Positions 48,230 to 58,819 of a stretch of DNA of 64,000 nucleotides are shown here, one piece after another. The translations under genes were made by a program, and so were the position numbers. Numbering within the stretch: position 1 is the stretch's first letter; every line of letters begins with the position of its first letter. The stretch is from Ostreococcus mediterraneus. Its lineage: Eukaryota; Chlorophyta; Mamiellophyceae; Mamiellales; Bathycoccaceae. The stretch lies in the NCBI GenBank assembly GCA_012295225.1, contig WMKK01000011.1, positions 96,860 through 160,859 of the forward strand. The letters run 5' to 3'. Below the pieces are notes generated by a model. It saw only the letters and a list, made by a program, of their open reading frames with translations. It did no database searches and was not told the origin of the DNA.

Positions 48230-50086
48230 TTAATCCTCCTTGACATTGCGAAGGTCGAACATGCGTTCCAATGCGTGCATGTTGACCAACGTCATGGTGA
48301 CTTCCATGGGGTCGCTGCCGTCAGAGCGCAACGCCGCCATGGGGCCGTGCAAAAGCTTGTTGATGATGCCTCTGGAAAGCTCCTCAACGGCCTTCTTTTG
48401 CTTATTCGTCATGCCGTCGCCAATCTTAGTGAGTGCCTTGTCTAACTCCGCCGCGCGGATGTTTTCAGCCTTTTGACGCAAACGTTTAATAGTCGGAACG
48501 GTTTCCAAGCTATCGCGCCACGCCTCAAAGTTGCGCTGCTCCTCTAATAAAAGACTCTCAGCCTCCTTGGCAGCAGCTTCACGTTTGCCCTTATTAATTT
48601 CGGCCAGCTCCTTCAAGTCATCGACGTTGTACACCAACGTGTGCGCATCTTCACCGCAGTCCGCGTCAACGTTACGCGGCACAGCAATGTCAACCAACCG
48701 ACGCTTGCCGCCGACGAGTTCGCCGCACTGCGACATCGAAGCCAAATCCTTCTTAGAAATAATAGGCTCAACCGCGGAAGACGCGGTAAAAATCACGTCA
48801 TGTTCGCCCGCGAGAGACAAAAATTGGTCCATGAGTTCAATTCTCATGTTGACTTCGGGAAACTCTTCGGCGAGAGCTTCGGCGCGTGGGCGCGTGCGGT
48901 TGACAATGGTCATCTCAGTGCATCGCTTGGACGCCAAGTGCTTCACCAAAAGCTTGGACATGGTACCCGCACCGACGATGAGCACCTTCACACCCTCAAA
49001 TGATTGCGCCGGAAGCTTCATTTGCACCAATTCAGCCGCAGCAGACGACACCGACACGGCGCCGCTCGCGATGGACGTCTCGCTACGCACGCGCTTCCCG
49101 GCGGTGATCGCCGCCTTGAACAACCCAGTCAAGTGACGACCAAACGCCGGAACACCCTCTCCCATTTGAAAAACAGTCTTGACTTGCGCCAGAATCTGTC
49201 CTTCGCCCATGACAACCGAATCCAAACCACCAGACACGCGTAAAAGATGCGCCGTAGACTCGCGATCCTTCAACACAAACAAATTTTCTCGCAAGCGGTC
49301 GATATCCACGCCAGAGTGCTTCACCATCCATTCCTCAACCTCACGCAAGCCGCGTTCGTAGGACAACGCCACGACGTACACCTCCATACGATTACACGTC
49401 GACAAAATCCCCGCCTCTTCAATATGCGGCAACGCTGTGAGCTCAGCCACGGCTTCGTTCCACGCCTCCGCGGGCACCGCCATCTTTTCCCGAATCTCCA
49501 CCGGGCAATCGTGAATGCTCAACCCGACGGTTAAAATACTGCTCTTGCGTTCGCTCTCATACGCTGTGCGGTTAAAACATAAAGAAAACACATATCGTTA
49601 GTATACATCACACATGTACGCTCACAACCCCCGATGTAGTCGCCACCAATCGAATTTGCGCGCGCATTCGCGCGCTCGATGATATCTCTTATCCCAAAGA
49701 TAGCCCAAGATATCCAACACCGAATGAAATCACCCGCGTTGAACACCACCGAGTCGCGTCGCACTCGCACTCGCGTAAAACGTACGATTTCCACCAAGTC
49801 TCGCCAATGCCTCGAGCGCCTTGCTCGAATCCACCACCGCATCGCTCACCCCCGCCGGACGCAGCGTCGTGTCCGGACGCGGCGCGCTCGCCTTGCGCGA
49901 TGCGGGTTTGTCGTTGGTTTCCGTGTCATTATCCACCACCGCGCGCGTGCGCGCGCGCATCGAACGCGCATGTCGATGCATAACATTTCCATGCGTTTGA
50001 TTCGCGCGTGGCTTGGTCGCGTCGACGCGCGCGCGGGCCGTCGCGGCGGCGCTTCGCGACGTCGCGCATGCGCTGGACGCCATCAT
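48230..50086 (-). CDS. hemA: Glutamyl-tRNA reductase, first committed enzyme of tetrapyrrole synthesis (two exons)
   Basis: Exon 1 runs 50086-49786 and exon 2 runs 49563-48230, joined in phase 1 across a 222-nt intron. The product has about 544 residues. Exon 1 encodes a Ser/Ala/Arg-rich plastid leader and ends in ALEALARLGGN, matching the segment that precedes the catalytic domain in plant HEMA. Exon 2 continues YESERKSSILTVGLSIHDCP. The catalytic Cys sits in LSTCNRMEVY (about Cys157). GEGQILAQVK, the NADPH-binding VLIVGAGTMSKLL, and the C-terminal dimerisation helix follow. The enzyme reduces glutamyl-tRNA to glutamate-1-semialdehyde in the plastid. Confidence 0.95.
49564..49785 (-). other. 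Intron of hemA
   Basis: 222 nt. Donor GTACGT, branch-like ACTAAC 33 nt before the acceptor CACAG. It separates the plastid leader from the catalytic part. Confidence 0.85.
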
Positions 50087-50593
50087 CGCTCACGGATCGC
50101 GAGATTGAATGTGCGTCTGCTCGCGCGCGACGTCGTCTCACGCGATGCGCGGCGGCGATTGAGAACAACGAAACGCGTACGTGTCTCGCGATTCGCGCGT
50201 GGGGCGTGTCGATGTCGACCGACGACGCGTCGTCGTGTGCCGATCGCGGCGTCGCGCGGACGTGGATATCTGATATCGCGGATCTCCAATCGACTCACGC
50301 CTTCGGGGCGGCGATCGCCGTAGTATACGTCTACGTGTGTCTATATGAGTATATTTAGCGTGCATTGCGGATCTGCATAAAAACGCGCGTGGGGTCCGTG
50401 TGTCGTATTGTACGTGAATATATGACCATGAGGTCGAGGTCGCGTACGCAGACACATGTGTTGTGTATCCGATCTCGGATCGAGGCTAAGATTTTGGTTT
50501 TGGCTCTTTAATAGACTTTCATAGAGATGTCCATGGCGCTGGCGATGGATGCGTGTTGCGTAATGATAATGCGGGTATAGTTTTGCGTACTTA
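50087..50593. other. Intergenic 0.5 kb between hemA and the EGY gene
   Basis: Promoter of hemA on the left; the right half is the 3' side of the EGY gene. It is GC-rich at 50090-50300 and more balanced at 50330-50590. I checked a GGCTAAGAT stretch at about 50490 for U2 snRNA likeness and found no branch-recognition motif. No coding frame is supported. Confidence 0.5.
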
Positions 50594-52639
50594 CTACAAG
50601 ATGTTCTGCACCTGATCGACGCCAACGTCTGGGGCGCTGGGGAGGAGGATGAGGAACGCGACGGCGGTCATGGCAAAGGCGAGACGCGCGCGGGTCTCGT
50701 CAACCTCCGTGACGTCATCCTTGGGTGCAAATTCTGGCGTGCGTTGCGTGAGCACGAGGTAGATGGCCCATGGTAAGCTTAATGAGCTGGCGATGACGCC
50801 AAAGGCGAGGCCGATGTAAGTGCCGAGAGAGGTGGCACCGAGGACGCGGCGGCCGAAGGCGGCTTGCGTCATGCGGCCGCCGTCAATGCAGCCCACTGGG
50901 AGCAAGTTTAAGGCTTGCGTGGTCAACGCGCACCAGCCAGCGATGAAATATGGATGCACTAAAACACCCTTGGCGCTGGCGGTGAGGAAGAGTTGGGAGA
51001 ATCCGCCGAGGAGCAAACTCGAATTGAAGAGCGCCGCGGGAATGGGAATTAAATCCGCGTTATCTCCACCCATGGATAACGTCAAGCCATAAACGAATAA
51101 GTTCAACGCCACCATAGATCCCGCGACAGGGCCAGCGGCGGCGACATCGAATAAATCTGCGCGCGTTTCCGGCGTGCTTTTCAATTGCGTCACCGTCCCA
51201 AACGTTCCGAGTTGCCCGTTCGGGATGAGAAAAGGAATGCCAATCTTAATTTTACGCATGTACGCGGCAATCTGGTGCCCAATCTCGTGTCCGATCGTGC
51301 TTGCCATGACGCCAATGGAAATTGGCAACGCTGCCTCGACGTAAGCCACTGAATCAAAGTTTTCCAATCCAGGCGGTAACGCGCCTTCGGGTAAATCGAC
51401 GTCGCCCGCTTGTTGCAACCACAACATCGTCTCCGGCGGAAGCTTGGATATTTCCGCAACCAATCCGAGCTGAACGGCGCTTCCCACAGTCAATCCCATT
51501 AACGCAATGGCTAAGAAATACTGCCACCCGGTCGTTCCTGGATTGGGTCCGGCGCGGTCGCTCGGTACGATGAGAAAACTCACACGCGGGCCAAACTTTG
51601 AATCAATCGCGACATCACCCCCAGGTGCGCCGCCCTCCGTGGGTTCTTCCAACATGAATGCCGTGTATTTGCCATCAAACATCTTCTCCAACCCACTTTG
51701 CGTGGATTCCCACACCCCGGCGCGGTCGGCGCGCAAGTTACCCTTGAACAACACGCCCGCGCCGTTCAACTCCGCCCCGAGATTTTCCACCGCCGTCACG
51801 TAAAACGTTTGCATGCCAAACAATTCCTTCTTAATACGCTCAATATCCCCCGCCCCGATCAAGGGCTCCTCCGGTTCTTCTAAGATATCCAACAACTTAC
51901 TAAACTGACTCTCGATTTCGCCAGAGTCGCGCCCCGTCTTGCCTTTCTTCGCGATCTCACTCAACTCGCTCAATGCCTTCTCCAGCTCGTCGCCTTTCTC
52001 CGAAGACAAACCCTTACGCGCACTTTCCGCGTTCTTCAACGCATCCAACGCTTTGGGCGAGATGGACGTGCCGCTGAGATTGACGTCGACGGCGTCCGTC
52101 TTCGCGCTCGACGTCGCCGACGCGCGCGCCGACGCCCTAAAAGCCTCCTCTTCCTCCTCCTTTGCCTTTCGTTCAGCCTCCTCATCGATCCCTAACAACG
52201 CATTAAGATCCGCAAGCGTGGATTTCAACTCGGGTTTCGCCAACGGCGGCGATGCGGGCGCGTCGTTGGCTGTTTCCTGGCGCGTTTCCGCCGCCGACGC
52301 CGCCGCGCTCGCGCGCGGCTCAACATCGCTTTCGTCCGCCGTCTTCGCCGTCTCATCCTCGGGTTCATCGCGCGAAAAGAACTTCTTGAGAAACTCTACG
52401 CGTTGCGCGTCGCCGCGGCGTCCGTGTCTCCGCGACCGCGTCGTCATCGTCGTCGAAAACATCATCTTCATCGTCGTCGCGGTGTCGTCACCACCATCGA
52501 CTTCGCGTCTCGCCCGATGCGCGCGCGTCACCGTCGTCGTCGCGCGCGACGCGATCGCGCATTGTCGTCGCGTCGTCGTCGTCATCGTCGTCGCCACCGC
52601 CGTCGTCGTCGCCGTCGTCGTCGTCGAAAACATCATCAT
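50594..52639 (-). CDS. EGY-type plastid site-2 metalloprotease (peptidase M50)
   Basis: 681 residues from the ATG triplet at 52639. A Thr/Arg-rich plastid leader of ~65 residues is followed by an acidic Ser/Ala linker and helices. The M50 core includes ASTIGHEIGHQIAA near residue 450, the HExxH zinc site inside a membrane helix, and LLPVGCIDGGRMTQAAFG near residue 585, the second signature with its zinc Asp. About eight membrane segments are visible. EGY proteases cleave within the thylakoid or envelope membrane and are needed for chloroplast development in plants. The GNLR motif of the EGY group appears as KGNLRAD. Family assignment is firm. Confidence 0.92.
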   Translation of the reverse strand: MMMFSTTTTATTTAVATTMTTTTRRQCAIASRATTTVTRAHRARREVDGGDDTATTMKMMFSTTMTTRSRRHGRRGDAQRVEFLKKFFSRDEPEDETAKTADESDVEPRASAAASAAETRQETANDAPASPPLAKPELKSTLADLNALLGIDEEAERKAKEEEEEAFRASARASATSSAKTDAVDVNLSGTSISPKALDALKNAESARKGLSSEKGDELEKALSELSEIAKKGKTGRDSGEIESQFSKLLDILEEPEEPLIGAGDIERIKKELFGMQTFYVTAVENLGAELNGAGVLFKGNLRADRAGVWESTQSGLEKMFDGKYTAFMLEEPTEGGAPGGDVAIDSKFGPRVSFLIVPSDRAGPNPGTTGWQYFLAIALMGLTVGSAVQLGLVAEISKLPPETMLWLQQAGDVDLPEGALPPGLENFDSVAYVEAALPISIGVMASTIGHEIGHQIAAYMRKIKIGIPFLIPNGQLGTFGTVTQLKSTPETRADLFDVAAAGPVAGSMVALNLFVYGLTLSMGGDNADLIPIPAALFNSSLLLGGFSQLFLTASAKGVLVHPYFIAGWCALTTQALNLLPVGCIDGGRMTQAAFGRRVLGATSLGTYIGLAFGVIASSLSLPWAIYLVLTQRTPEFAPKDDVTEVDETRARLAFAMTAVAFLILLPSAPDVGVDQVQNIL

Positions 52640-52681
52640 GGATGATTGCGTGCCCTTCTCTGGCGCCACAACCGCAAAACC

Positions 52682-53617
52682 ATGCACGCGGTGCGCGCCG
52701 GTGCAAACGCCGCGGCGGCGTCGCGATGCGCGATCGCATCGTCGTCATCCCGTGGTCACGATCCGCGCATCGCGTCGTCGTCCAGGGCGACGATGCGGAT
52801 GCGAGTCGTTCGCGCGAACGCGTCCTCGAACAGCGGTGACGATGGAGATGACCCGATGACGTCGCGCGATTCGCGATTCGCGAGCGAGGCGGAGCGACAG
52901 CGCGCGATCGCGCGATTGTCGCCCGCGAAACCGTCGTCGTCGACGTCCGCGGCGGCGTCGGCGAAGAGGTTTGGGACGAAGAATGCATTCGGAGGCTCGA
53001 CGCGAGGCGACTCGAGCGCGACGCGAGGCGACGAGGTGAATCGCGCGCGCAATGACGCGGTGCGTCGCAAGGAGGAACGGCGCAAACGCGAGGCGCGCGG
53101 GCTCATGGATACCCTGCGCGCGGCGATTGATGAGGCGCCGGTGAACGTGGAGGGATTCGCGACGATGGGCGTGGTGGCGCAAGCGACGGTGGCGAGCGAG
53201 CTCGTGGCGTATTTGTGCGACGAACGCGGGTTTGGGGTCGTGGAAAGCATGTTTGGCGTCGTGGCGTGGATGAGTGATACCATTGATGACGCCGCGAGTG
53301 AGGCTGAGAACGCGGCGAGGTTGTCGCGGGGCGACCGAGGCGAAGGCGCTCCGAGCGCGAGCGCGGATTTGGGAGACAAAGAGACGCGAGAAGACGATAG
53401 CGCGTCCGGCGCGCGAGGGTTTCTCAGCGCTTGGCTTCGACAATATTTTGCCATTGATGTCGTGGAACTCGAAGACGGGCGGAAGGAAATCCAAGTCGAC
53501 GCGAGCGCGGAGTTTTTGGCCGTGTTCATCCTCTTACTCGCGGCGTCGAGTCAGTTTGGCGCGCAGCTCGTCGAGCTCGTGACGAACGGAGGGCCAATCG
53601 ATCCGCTTTTGCGTTGA
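52682..53617 (+). CDS. Unrecognised plastid-targeted protein with C-terminal hydrophobic helix
   Basis: 311 residues from ATG 52682, the first in-frame ATG. The first ~100 residues are Arg/Ser/Ala-rich with low acid content, a long organelle leader. The middle has a basic helix (RRKEERRKREARGLMDTLRA), then GVVAQATVASELVAYLCDER and GFGVVESMFGVVAWMSD, which look like conserved helices. A hydrophobic helix (FLAVFILLLAASSQFGAQLV) lies near the C-terminus. No family recognised. Divergent from the EGY gene with only 42 bp between the start codons. Confidence 0.65.
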   Translation: MHAVRAGANAAAASRCAIASSSSRGHDPRIASSSRATMRMRVVRANASSNSGDDGDDPMTSRDSRFASEAERQRAIARLSPAKPSSSTSAAASAKRFGTKNAFGGSTRGDSSATRGDEVNRARNDAVRRKEERRKREARGLMDTLRAAIDEAPVNVEGFATMGVVAQATVASELVAYLCDERGFGVVESMFGVVAWMSDTIDDAASEAENAARLSRGDRGEGAPSASADLGDKETREDDSASGARGFLSAWLRQYFAIDVVELEDGRKEIQVDASAEFLAVFILLLAASSQFGAQLVELVTNGGPIDPLLR

Positions 53618-53782
53618 TGGCGTAAGAATACACCTTGTAGCTAGCGCGCGTGGTTTACTCGTCGAATCGCGCATGTAATGACGACACCATGACGATTGTA
53701 CTACTTCACACCTCGCCTCTCGGCGCTCGCCCTCTCTCGCGCGCGGGACACGTCTCCGCGGTCGCCACCGCGCGCGCACTGC

Positions 53783-55072
53783 ATGATGGCTCGGCGCGGT
53801 GACGCTACCGATGCGACCAAGATCGCCATTCACGCCGACGACGCACCGAGCGCGAGAGATGTGCTGCTTCCGTACAACGCCAAGTCTGACGCGCAGGCGG
53901 CGTCCACGCACCGACGAGACTTAATCTTCTCCGACTGGCGACGCACGCTGCATTTCATCGCCGTCGCATCGGCGACGATCATATCGCTCACCGTGTACGG
54001 GGTGTTGCAGGAACGGGTGATGACGGTGCCGTACGCGCGCGTACAAAACTCGGACGGGTCATTCTTTTCCTTTAAAGAGTCGGCGTTGAGCAGGACGACG
54101 TCGAGCGTCGTCGATGCCGACGACCCGAACGCTCGCGGGGACATTTTCACGTCGAGCATGTTTCTAGTGCTCATGAATCGGTGGATGGCACTCGTGATTG
54201 CGAGCGTGCTATCGCTGACTACGCATCAAAGCGGCGAGCACGAGGATGGGCGGAGCGGTTTGCGCGACTACGCGGCGGTGGCGTTTTCAAACCTCGTCGC
54301 CACGGTGTGTCAGTACGAGGTTTTAAAATATCTCACATTTAGCGTATCCACATTGGCTAAGACCATGAAGGTGGTGCCCGTGATGGCGTGGGGGCAGTTT
54401 TTAGGAGAGAAGAAGTACGCGCCGAGACAGTATCTCGAAGCGTTGCTCGTGACGTTTGGATGTTTCCTCTTTGTGGCCAATCGCGGATGGCGAAGCGCGG
54501 TGCAGAAGACGTACGGCGATCAAGTAGACGATCACGACATGGAATGGGCCGCCAACGCAGGTTTTGCGATATTGGGCGTGTACTTTATCTTTGATGGATT
54601 TACGAGTTCGTTTCAGCAAAAGATGTTTCGCCGAGACAAATCCACCGTGGTGAGTCAAATTCTCTACACGTCGTTCTTCACCACGATATTTGCATTCTTG
54701 TGGCTTCTGTTCACTGGTCAGTTACGCGCATCTTTGGAGTTTGTCACCGTACACGCCGCCGTGCGCGGGGATATATTGATTTTAAGCGCGTCGTCCACTG
54801 TGGCGCAATTCGCCATCGCGTACACCATTTATTCCTACTCTGCCGTTATCCTAGCCTCTATCATGACATTCAGGCAGTTCTTAAGCGTACTCATCAGTTG
54901 TTACGCATTTGGTGCGCCGCTCAACGTCCTGCAATGGCTCGCACTCCTGCTCATCGTCGCTCCGGCGATGTTCAAGCACGTCGCGCTCCCGACGGATGTC
55001 GCCGACGACAAATCGCCGGGACGCGCCGACCGCCCTCACACCGACCGCCCTACCGAATACGACCGCCTCTGA
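53783..55072 (+). CDS. SLC35B-type nucleotide-sugar/PAPS transporter
   Basis: 429 residues from ATG 53783. About ten membrane segments. SLC35B hallmarks are TVYGVLQERVMTVPYA near residue 80, CQYEVLKYLTFSVSTLAKTM with KVVPVMAWGQFLGEKKY near residue 195, and IFDGFTSSFQQKMF near residue 285. This KxVPVMxWG motif is typical of the SLC35B2/B3 (PAPS) and B1 branches. These antiporters move activated sulphate or UDP-sugars into the Golgi or ER. A polar tail of about 30 residues closes the protein. Substrate not certain; PAPS is the favoured guess. Confidence 0.85.
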   Translation: MMARRGDATDATKIAIHADDAPSARDVLLPYNAKSDAQAASTHRRDLIFSDWRRTLHFIAVASATIISLTVYGVLQERVMTVPYARVQNSDGSFFSFKESALSRTTSSVVDADDPNARGDIFTSSMFLVLMNRWMALVIASVLSLTTHQSGEHEDGRSGLRDYAAVAFSNLVATVCQYEVLKYLTFSVSTLAKTMKVVPVMAWGQFLGEKKYAPRQYLEALLVTFGCFLFVANRGWRSAVQKTYGDQVDDHDMEWAANAGFAILGVYFIFDGFTSSFQQKMFRRDKSTVVSQILYTSFFTTIFAFLWLLFTGQLRASLEFVTVHAAVRGDILILSASSTVAQFAIAYTIYSYSAVILASIMTFRQFLSVLISCYAFGAPLNVLQWLALLLIVAPAMFKHVALPTDVADDKSPGRADRPHTDRPTEYDRL

Positions 55073-55186
55073 CCGCCTCGCGTGATTAGCACGCATGTAG
55101 CATTTTGTATTGTAACATCATCCCACGCACCATCGCGCGAATACGACATCACGCACCGTTACGTTTCACTCACGTAGTTTTTAAAC

Positions 55187-57814
55187 ATGTTTATGAACTC
55201 CACCTGTCAACCTCACACCGCCGCGCGCACACGCATGTCCACCGCCGACGACGACCCGTGGCTCGTCGCCACGCACGCATTCACGCCTCTCGACGTCTCT
55301 CGTGCGTTCACGCGCGACGACGTCGCCGCGTTCGACGCGCTTAACGCGCAATCCTGCGCCGATGTCCTCGAATGCGCCTTTTTGCGCTCGTTTGAACGCG
55401 CGCTCGACGCCGACGCGCTGCCCGCATGGCGCGCGGCGTGCGACACACCGGCGTGGTTCGATGTCGCGCGCTCCCGCGATGCCGCGTCGGCGTCGACGAT
55501 GGACGATGACGACGACGACGCGGACGCGGACGCGCTGGAGCGGTGGTTGCGTTTGAGCGCGCGAGCGACGATTACGTTCACCACCTGGGTCGCCCAGGCT
55601 CGAGCGCGCGCGGAAACCTTGTGTGCGACGTTGCATCAGTCGTGTAGTACCGAGCGCGGTGCGGCGTTTATGCGTGCGTTCGATGAGATGATTGGGACGA
55701 TGTGTAACGCGCGTGGACCGGCGCGGCTGACGACGATTTTGAGCGCGAGGTACGCGGAGCTCGCGCGAGCGTTTGATCGCGCGGTGCGCCGGCGATGGGG
55801 AGACGATAGTGACGACGAGGGCGCAATGGAAGCGAGCGTCCTTGAGCGTCAGATGTCGATCGAGGGTGATATAGCGAGCGTGAGGGATGTTATGGGCGTG
55901 GATTGGAGCGAAGACGTGGCGGCGACGTACGAGGCGCTCGCGGGATGTCACGCGTCGCTCGGACGTATAGCGGAAGCTGCGGTGGCGCGAGCGATGGGTG
56001 AGTGCGTGCAGCAGCACGTGATTCGTAGATGTAGCGGTGTGTTCGATGCGGCGAGATTGCGACCGACGTTAAGATGGGTGCGCGCGGTGCCGCTGGAATT
56101 TTTCAAGACGGCATTGCGATGCGAGCGTGATTTCATGGCGATTGAGTCTTGGCGCGGACGATTAGAGTACACCGTACACGAGCACCTCGGGGCGTTACGC
56201 ATCCATGAATTGTTCGACGTGGTCGTGGAGTACCCCGACTCGCTTCCAGCTATTGCAGATTTGCGGATTTGCTTGCAGAATACGACGTTGCACGCCGCGC
56301 TCGTGGATTCGTTTGTCGCCGCCACGCGGTCGCGTTTACTTCACGCCGGTGCCTCCACAGTGGACATCGTGCAGCAGTATATTGGGACAATTAAAACTTT
56401 GCTCGAACTCGATCCTTCGGGCGTGGTGCTCGAATTGGTGAGCAGACCGGTGAAGGAATATTTGCGCGAGCGAAAAGACACGATTCGCTGCGTCGTCACG
56501 ATGCTCACGGATGACGGTGGCGGCGATAACGCCGACGGCGAGGGTGCGTTGTACGCCGAGCTGGGGCGATTAGCCCGGGGTGAGAGCATTGAAATAATCG
56601 AATCGAGCGTTCCAGCGCCGAATCCCAACGCCACCATGGGCGCCACAGACAACTTGGACCGCATGGATAGCATCACCGCCGAAATGGTCGCCATCGCCGC
56701 CGAGCTCGGCGAAAGCGAAGAGCTCGACGTTGGCGCTAAGCAAATCATGTCAGGATGGGACGCGTGGGAACCCGAACCCGTGGAGACCGAAGCAGCCGCG
56801 AGTCGTGGGCGAAGGCGTACGGTGGGCGATATCATCGGCTTATTGGTTGGCATTTACGGCTCTAAGGAGTTATTCATCAACGAATACCGCACGATGCTCG
56901 CGCAAAAGTTACTGACCAAGGCGAATTACGACACCGAGCGCGAAATGCACACGTTAGAGTTGTTGAAACTTCGCTTTGGCGAGATGAGCCTGCATAATTG
57001 CGAGGTCATGCTCAAGGATTTCGCAGACAGTAAGCGCGCCAACGCGAATATTAAAACCGCGGCGGGCGCGTCGGCGTCGGACAAGGATCGACAGGCGAGC
57101 GAGATATTAACTCAAAGCCCCGTAGAGGCGACGATCGTATCATCATTATTCTGGCCCGCGTTTTCGAGCGAAGTTGCCGATTTCAAGCTCCCGAATGAGA
57201 TCCAAGAACACATGGACGCGTACGCGAATCGCTATCATCATCTGAAGGCGCCGCGTAAAATGGAATGGAAGCCCGCACTCGGGACGGTAGTGATGGATAT
57301 CACGCACAACGACCGTACGTTCGAGGTGAGCGTTAATCCATTGCAAGCATCGATATTGCATTACTTTCAGACACAAAGTGTCTGGACGGCGAACGCCCTC
57401 GCCCAAAAGCTCTCGCTTTCCATCGACGCGCTGCGAAGGCGAATCGTGCTTTGGATCAATCACGGAGTGTTAGTCGAGCGTAAAGACGAGCGAGGAGTGG
57501 TATACTCGATCGCTGAACCTACGGATAATGTCGATGCAATGGCTGACGTGCACGCCGATGACGAACACGAAAGTGCGGTGGCAAGCGCGGAGGAAACCGC
57601 GGCGGCGGGCATGGTCGTGTACGAGCAATACGTTATGGGCATGTTGACAAACTTCCCAAGTCTCCCACTCGACCGCATTCACAACATGCTCAAGATGTTT
57701 GTCGTGGAACCAGTATATGATAAATCCATAAACGACCTCGAGCAGTTCTTGAACGATCTCGTGGCCAAGGAGAAATTAATGATGGAAGGCAGCTCGTACG
57801 CGAAAAAGAAATAG
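55187..57814 (+). CDS. APC2: Anaphase-promoting complex subunit 2 (APC2), cullin scaffold
   Basis: 875 residues. The N-terminal ~500 residues are helical cullin repeats. The cullin homology region starts near residue 540 (GLLVGIYGSKELFINEYRTM, LAQKLLTKANYDTEREMHTL split, then LKLRFGEMSLHNCEVMLKDF). The C-terminal winged-helix B domain reads ILHYFQTQSVWTANALAQKL, then LRRRIVLWINHGVLVE. These are the APC2 signatures, rather than those of CUL1-4. With APC11 it forms the ubiquitin ligase core of the APC/C, which triggers anaphase and mitotic exit. Acidic inserts occur at about 110 and 415. The final YAKKK tail lacks the neddylation motif of other cullins, as expected for APC2. Confidence 0.93.
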   Translation: MFMNSTCQPHTAARTRMSTADDDPWLVATHAFTPLDVSRAFTRDDVAAFDALNAQSCADVLECAFLRSFERALDADALPAWRAACDTPAWFDVARSRDAASASTMDDDDDDADADALERWLRLSARATITFTTWVAQARARAETLCATLHQSCSTERGAAFMRAFDEMIGTMCNARGPARLTTILSARYAELARAFDRAVRRRWGDDSDDEGAMEASVLERQMSIEGDIASVRDVMGVDWSEDVAATYEALAGCHASLGRIAEAAVARAMGECVQQHVIRRCSGVFDAARLRPTLRWVRAVPLEFFKTALRCERDFMAIESWRGRLEYTVHEHLGALRIHELFDVVVEYPDSLPAIADLRICLQNTTLHAALVDSFVAATRSRLLHAGASTVDIVQQYIGTIKTLLELDPSGVVLELVSRPVKEYLRERKDTIRCVVTMLTDDGGGDNADGEGALYAELGRLARGESIEIIESSVPAPNPNATMGATDNLDRMDSITAEMVAIAAELGESEELDVGAKQIMSGWDAWEPEPVETEAAASRGRRRTVGDIIGLLVGIYGSKELFINEYRTMLAQKLLTKANYDTEREMHTLELLKLRFGEMSLHNCEVMLKDFADSKRANANIKTAAGASASDKDRQASEILTQSPVEATIVSSLFWPAFSSEVADFKLPNEIQEHMDAYANRYHHLKAPRKMEWKPALGTVVMDITHNDRTFEVSVNPLQASILHYFQTQSVWTANALAQKLSLSIDALRRRIVLWINHGVLVERKDERGVVYSIAEPTDNVDAMADVHADDEHESAVASAEETAAAGMVVYEQYVMGMLTNFPSLPLDRIHNMLKMFVVEPVYDKSINDLEQFLNDLVAKEKLMMEGSSYAKKK

Positions 57815-57985
57815 AGCCGAGATTGCTTCGAGACGTTATTTTTAGAATTTTAGCACGCCAAGGCAGCACCAACAGCGTTGGTTAATAGTTACATAGCCAT
57901 TGCATATAGATATTACATGTTGTTGTAAACGAGTACGAGTATACGTCGTTTGTTTCTTGATTGCGAGTGCGAGCGCGACGTCAAC

Positions 57986-58819
57986 TTACTTGTCCAAACC
58001 CGGGAACCCAGTCATGTCCTTCACTTGCTTCAACTGTTCGTCGTTCAAGTTCTCCTTGATTTGACGCCCGATGCTCGTTTGTTCGAGCGCCAAGTCCAAA
58101 CTCCATTCCGACGGCGACGGCTTGGCGTTTACGCTCTCCGGCATGCGTTCGAGCATGACTTCGTAGAGCTTTTTCCCATCCATGATGATTGGGAAAAAGT
58201 GCGGTTGGCCGTCAGACTTGGTTTGCGTCTCCTTAAAGTACACCAAGCACGGGAACCCAGGCCACCAGAACTCCCAATTCGTGATTGAGTCGTACGCCCA
58301 ACGGTTTTCACCGCCACCCTGAAGCTTGTTATCACCTGAAGAGTCCACGCCGACGTTCAACGCCGCCGAATCATCCGCGCCCGGTTCGATAAAAACCACT
58401 TCCAAATCCGTGCGCGTGAAGCGGAAACGCACGCGAGACGCTTGAAACGCCAAAAACCCACCGAGTACACCGTGGATCAAGAACTGCGTCCACAAGTGCA
58501 ACAAAGGCCCGGTGAGCACGGCGACGCCGATCAACACGCCGCCGATGCGATAATCACCCGGAATGACAACCACATCATCCCCCGACGACGACGACGACGC
58601 GGCGACGCGCACGTCACCGCGACCACTCGTCCCTCGCACGCGTTCCACCGCACCCGCGCGACGACGCCCATCGCCCAACGGTGCGAACGACCCCACCGCG
58701 CATCGCGGCGCGCGCATCGCAATCGTCCCCCTCAGCGCGCCTTTTTGTCGAGCCGCGGGCGCGAGAACGGCGCGGTGCGCCGCAGGACGCGCGTGCGCGG
58801 TCGTCGCGAGCATCATCAT
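57986..58819 (-). CDS. DUF3119-like plastid protein
   Basis: 277 residues from the ATG triplet at 58819 (an ATG at 58957 exists but would add a less likely N-terminus). A long Arg/Ala plastid leader of ~75 residues is followed by IPGDYRIGGVLIGVAVLTGP (one membrane segment or two), then a beta-rich part. NRWAYDSITNWEFWWPGFPC and LVYFKETQTKSDGQPHFFP match the pattern I associate with DUF3119 of cyanobacteria and plastids. The C-terminal ~60 residues are a charged helix. Function unknown; thylakoid or envelope membrane is plausible. Confidence 0.68.
   Translation of the reverse strand: MMMLATTAHARPAAHRAVLAPAARQKGALRGTIAMRAPRCAVGSFAPLGDGRRRAGAVERVRGTSGRGDVRVAASSSSSGDDVVVIPGDYRIGGVLIGVAVLTGPLLHLWTQFLIHGVLGGFLAFQASRVRFRFTRTDLEVVFIEPGADDSAALNVGVDSSGDNKLQGGGENRWAYDSITNWEFWWPGFPCLVYFKETQTKSDGQPHFFPIIMDGKKLYEVMLERMPESVNAKPSPSEWSLDLALEQTSIGRQIKENLNDEQLKQVKDMTGFPGLDK

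Noticed and set aside
50470-50520. GGCTAAGAT stretch resembling the 5' part of U2 snRNA
   Set aside because: The following GUAGUA branch-recognition sequence and the Sm site are missing; the likeness covers only about 15 bases.
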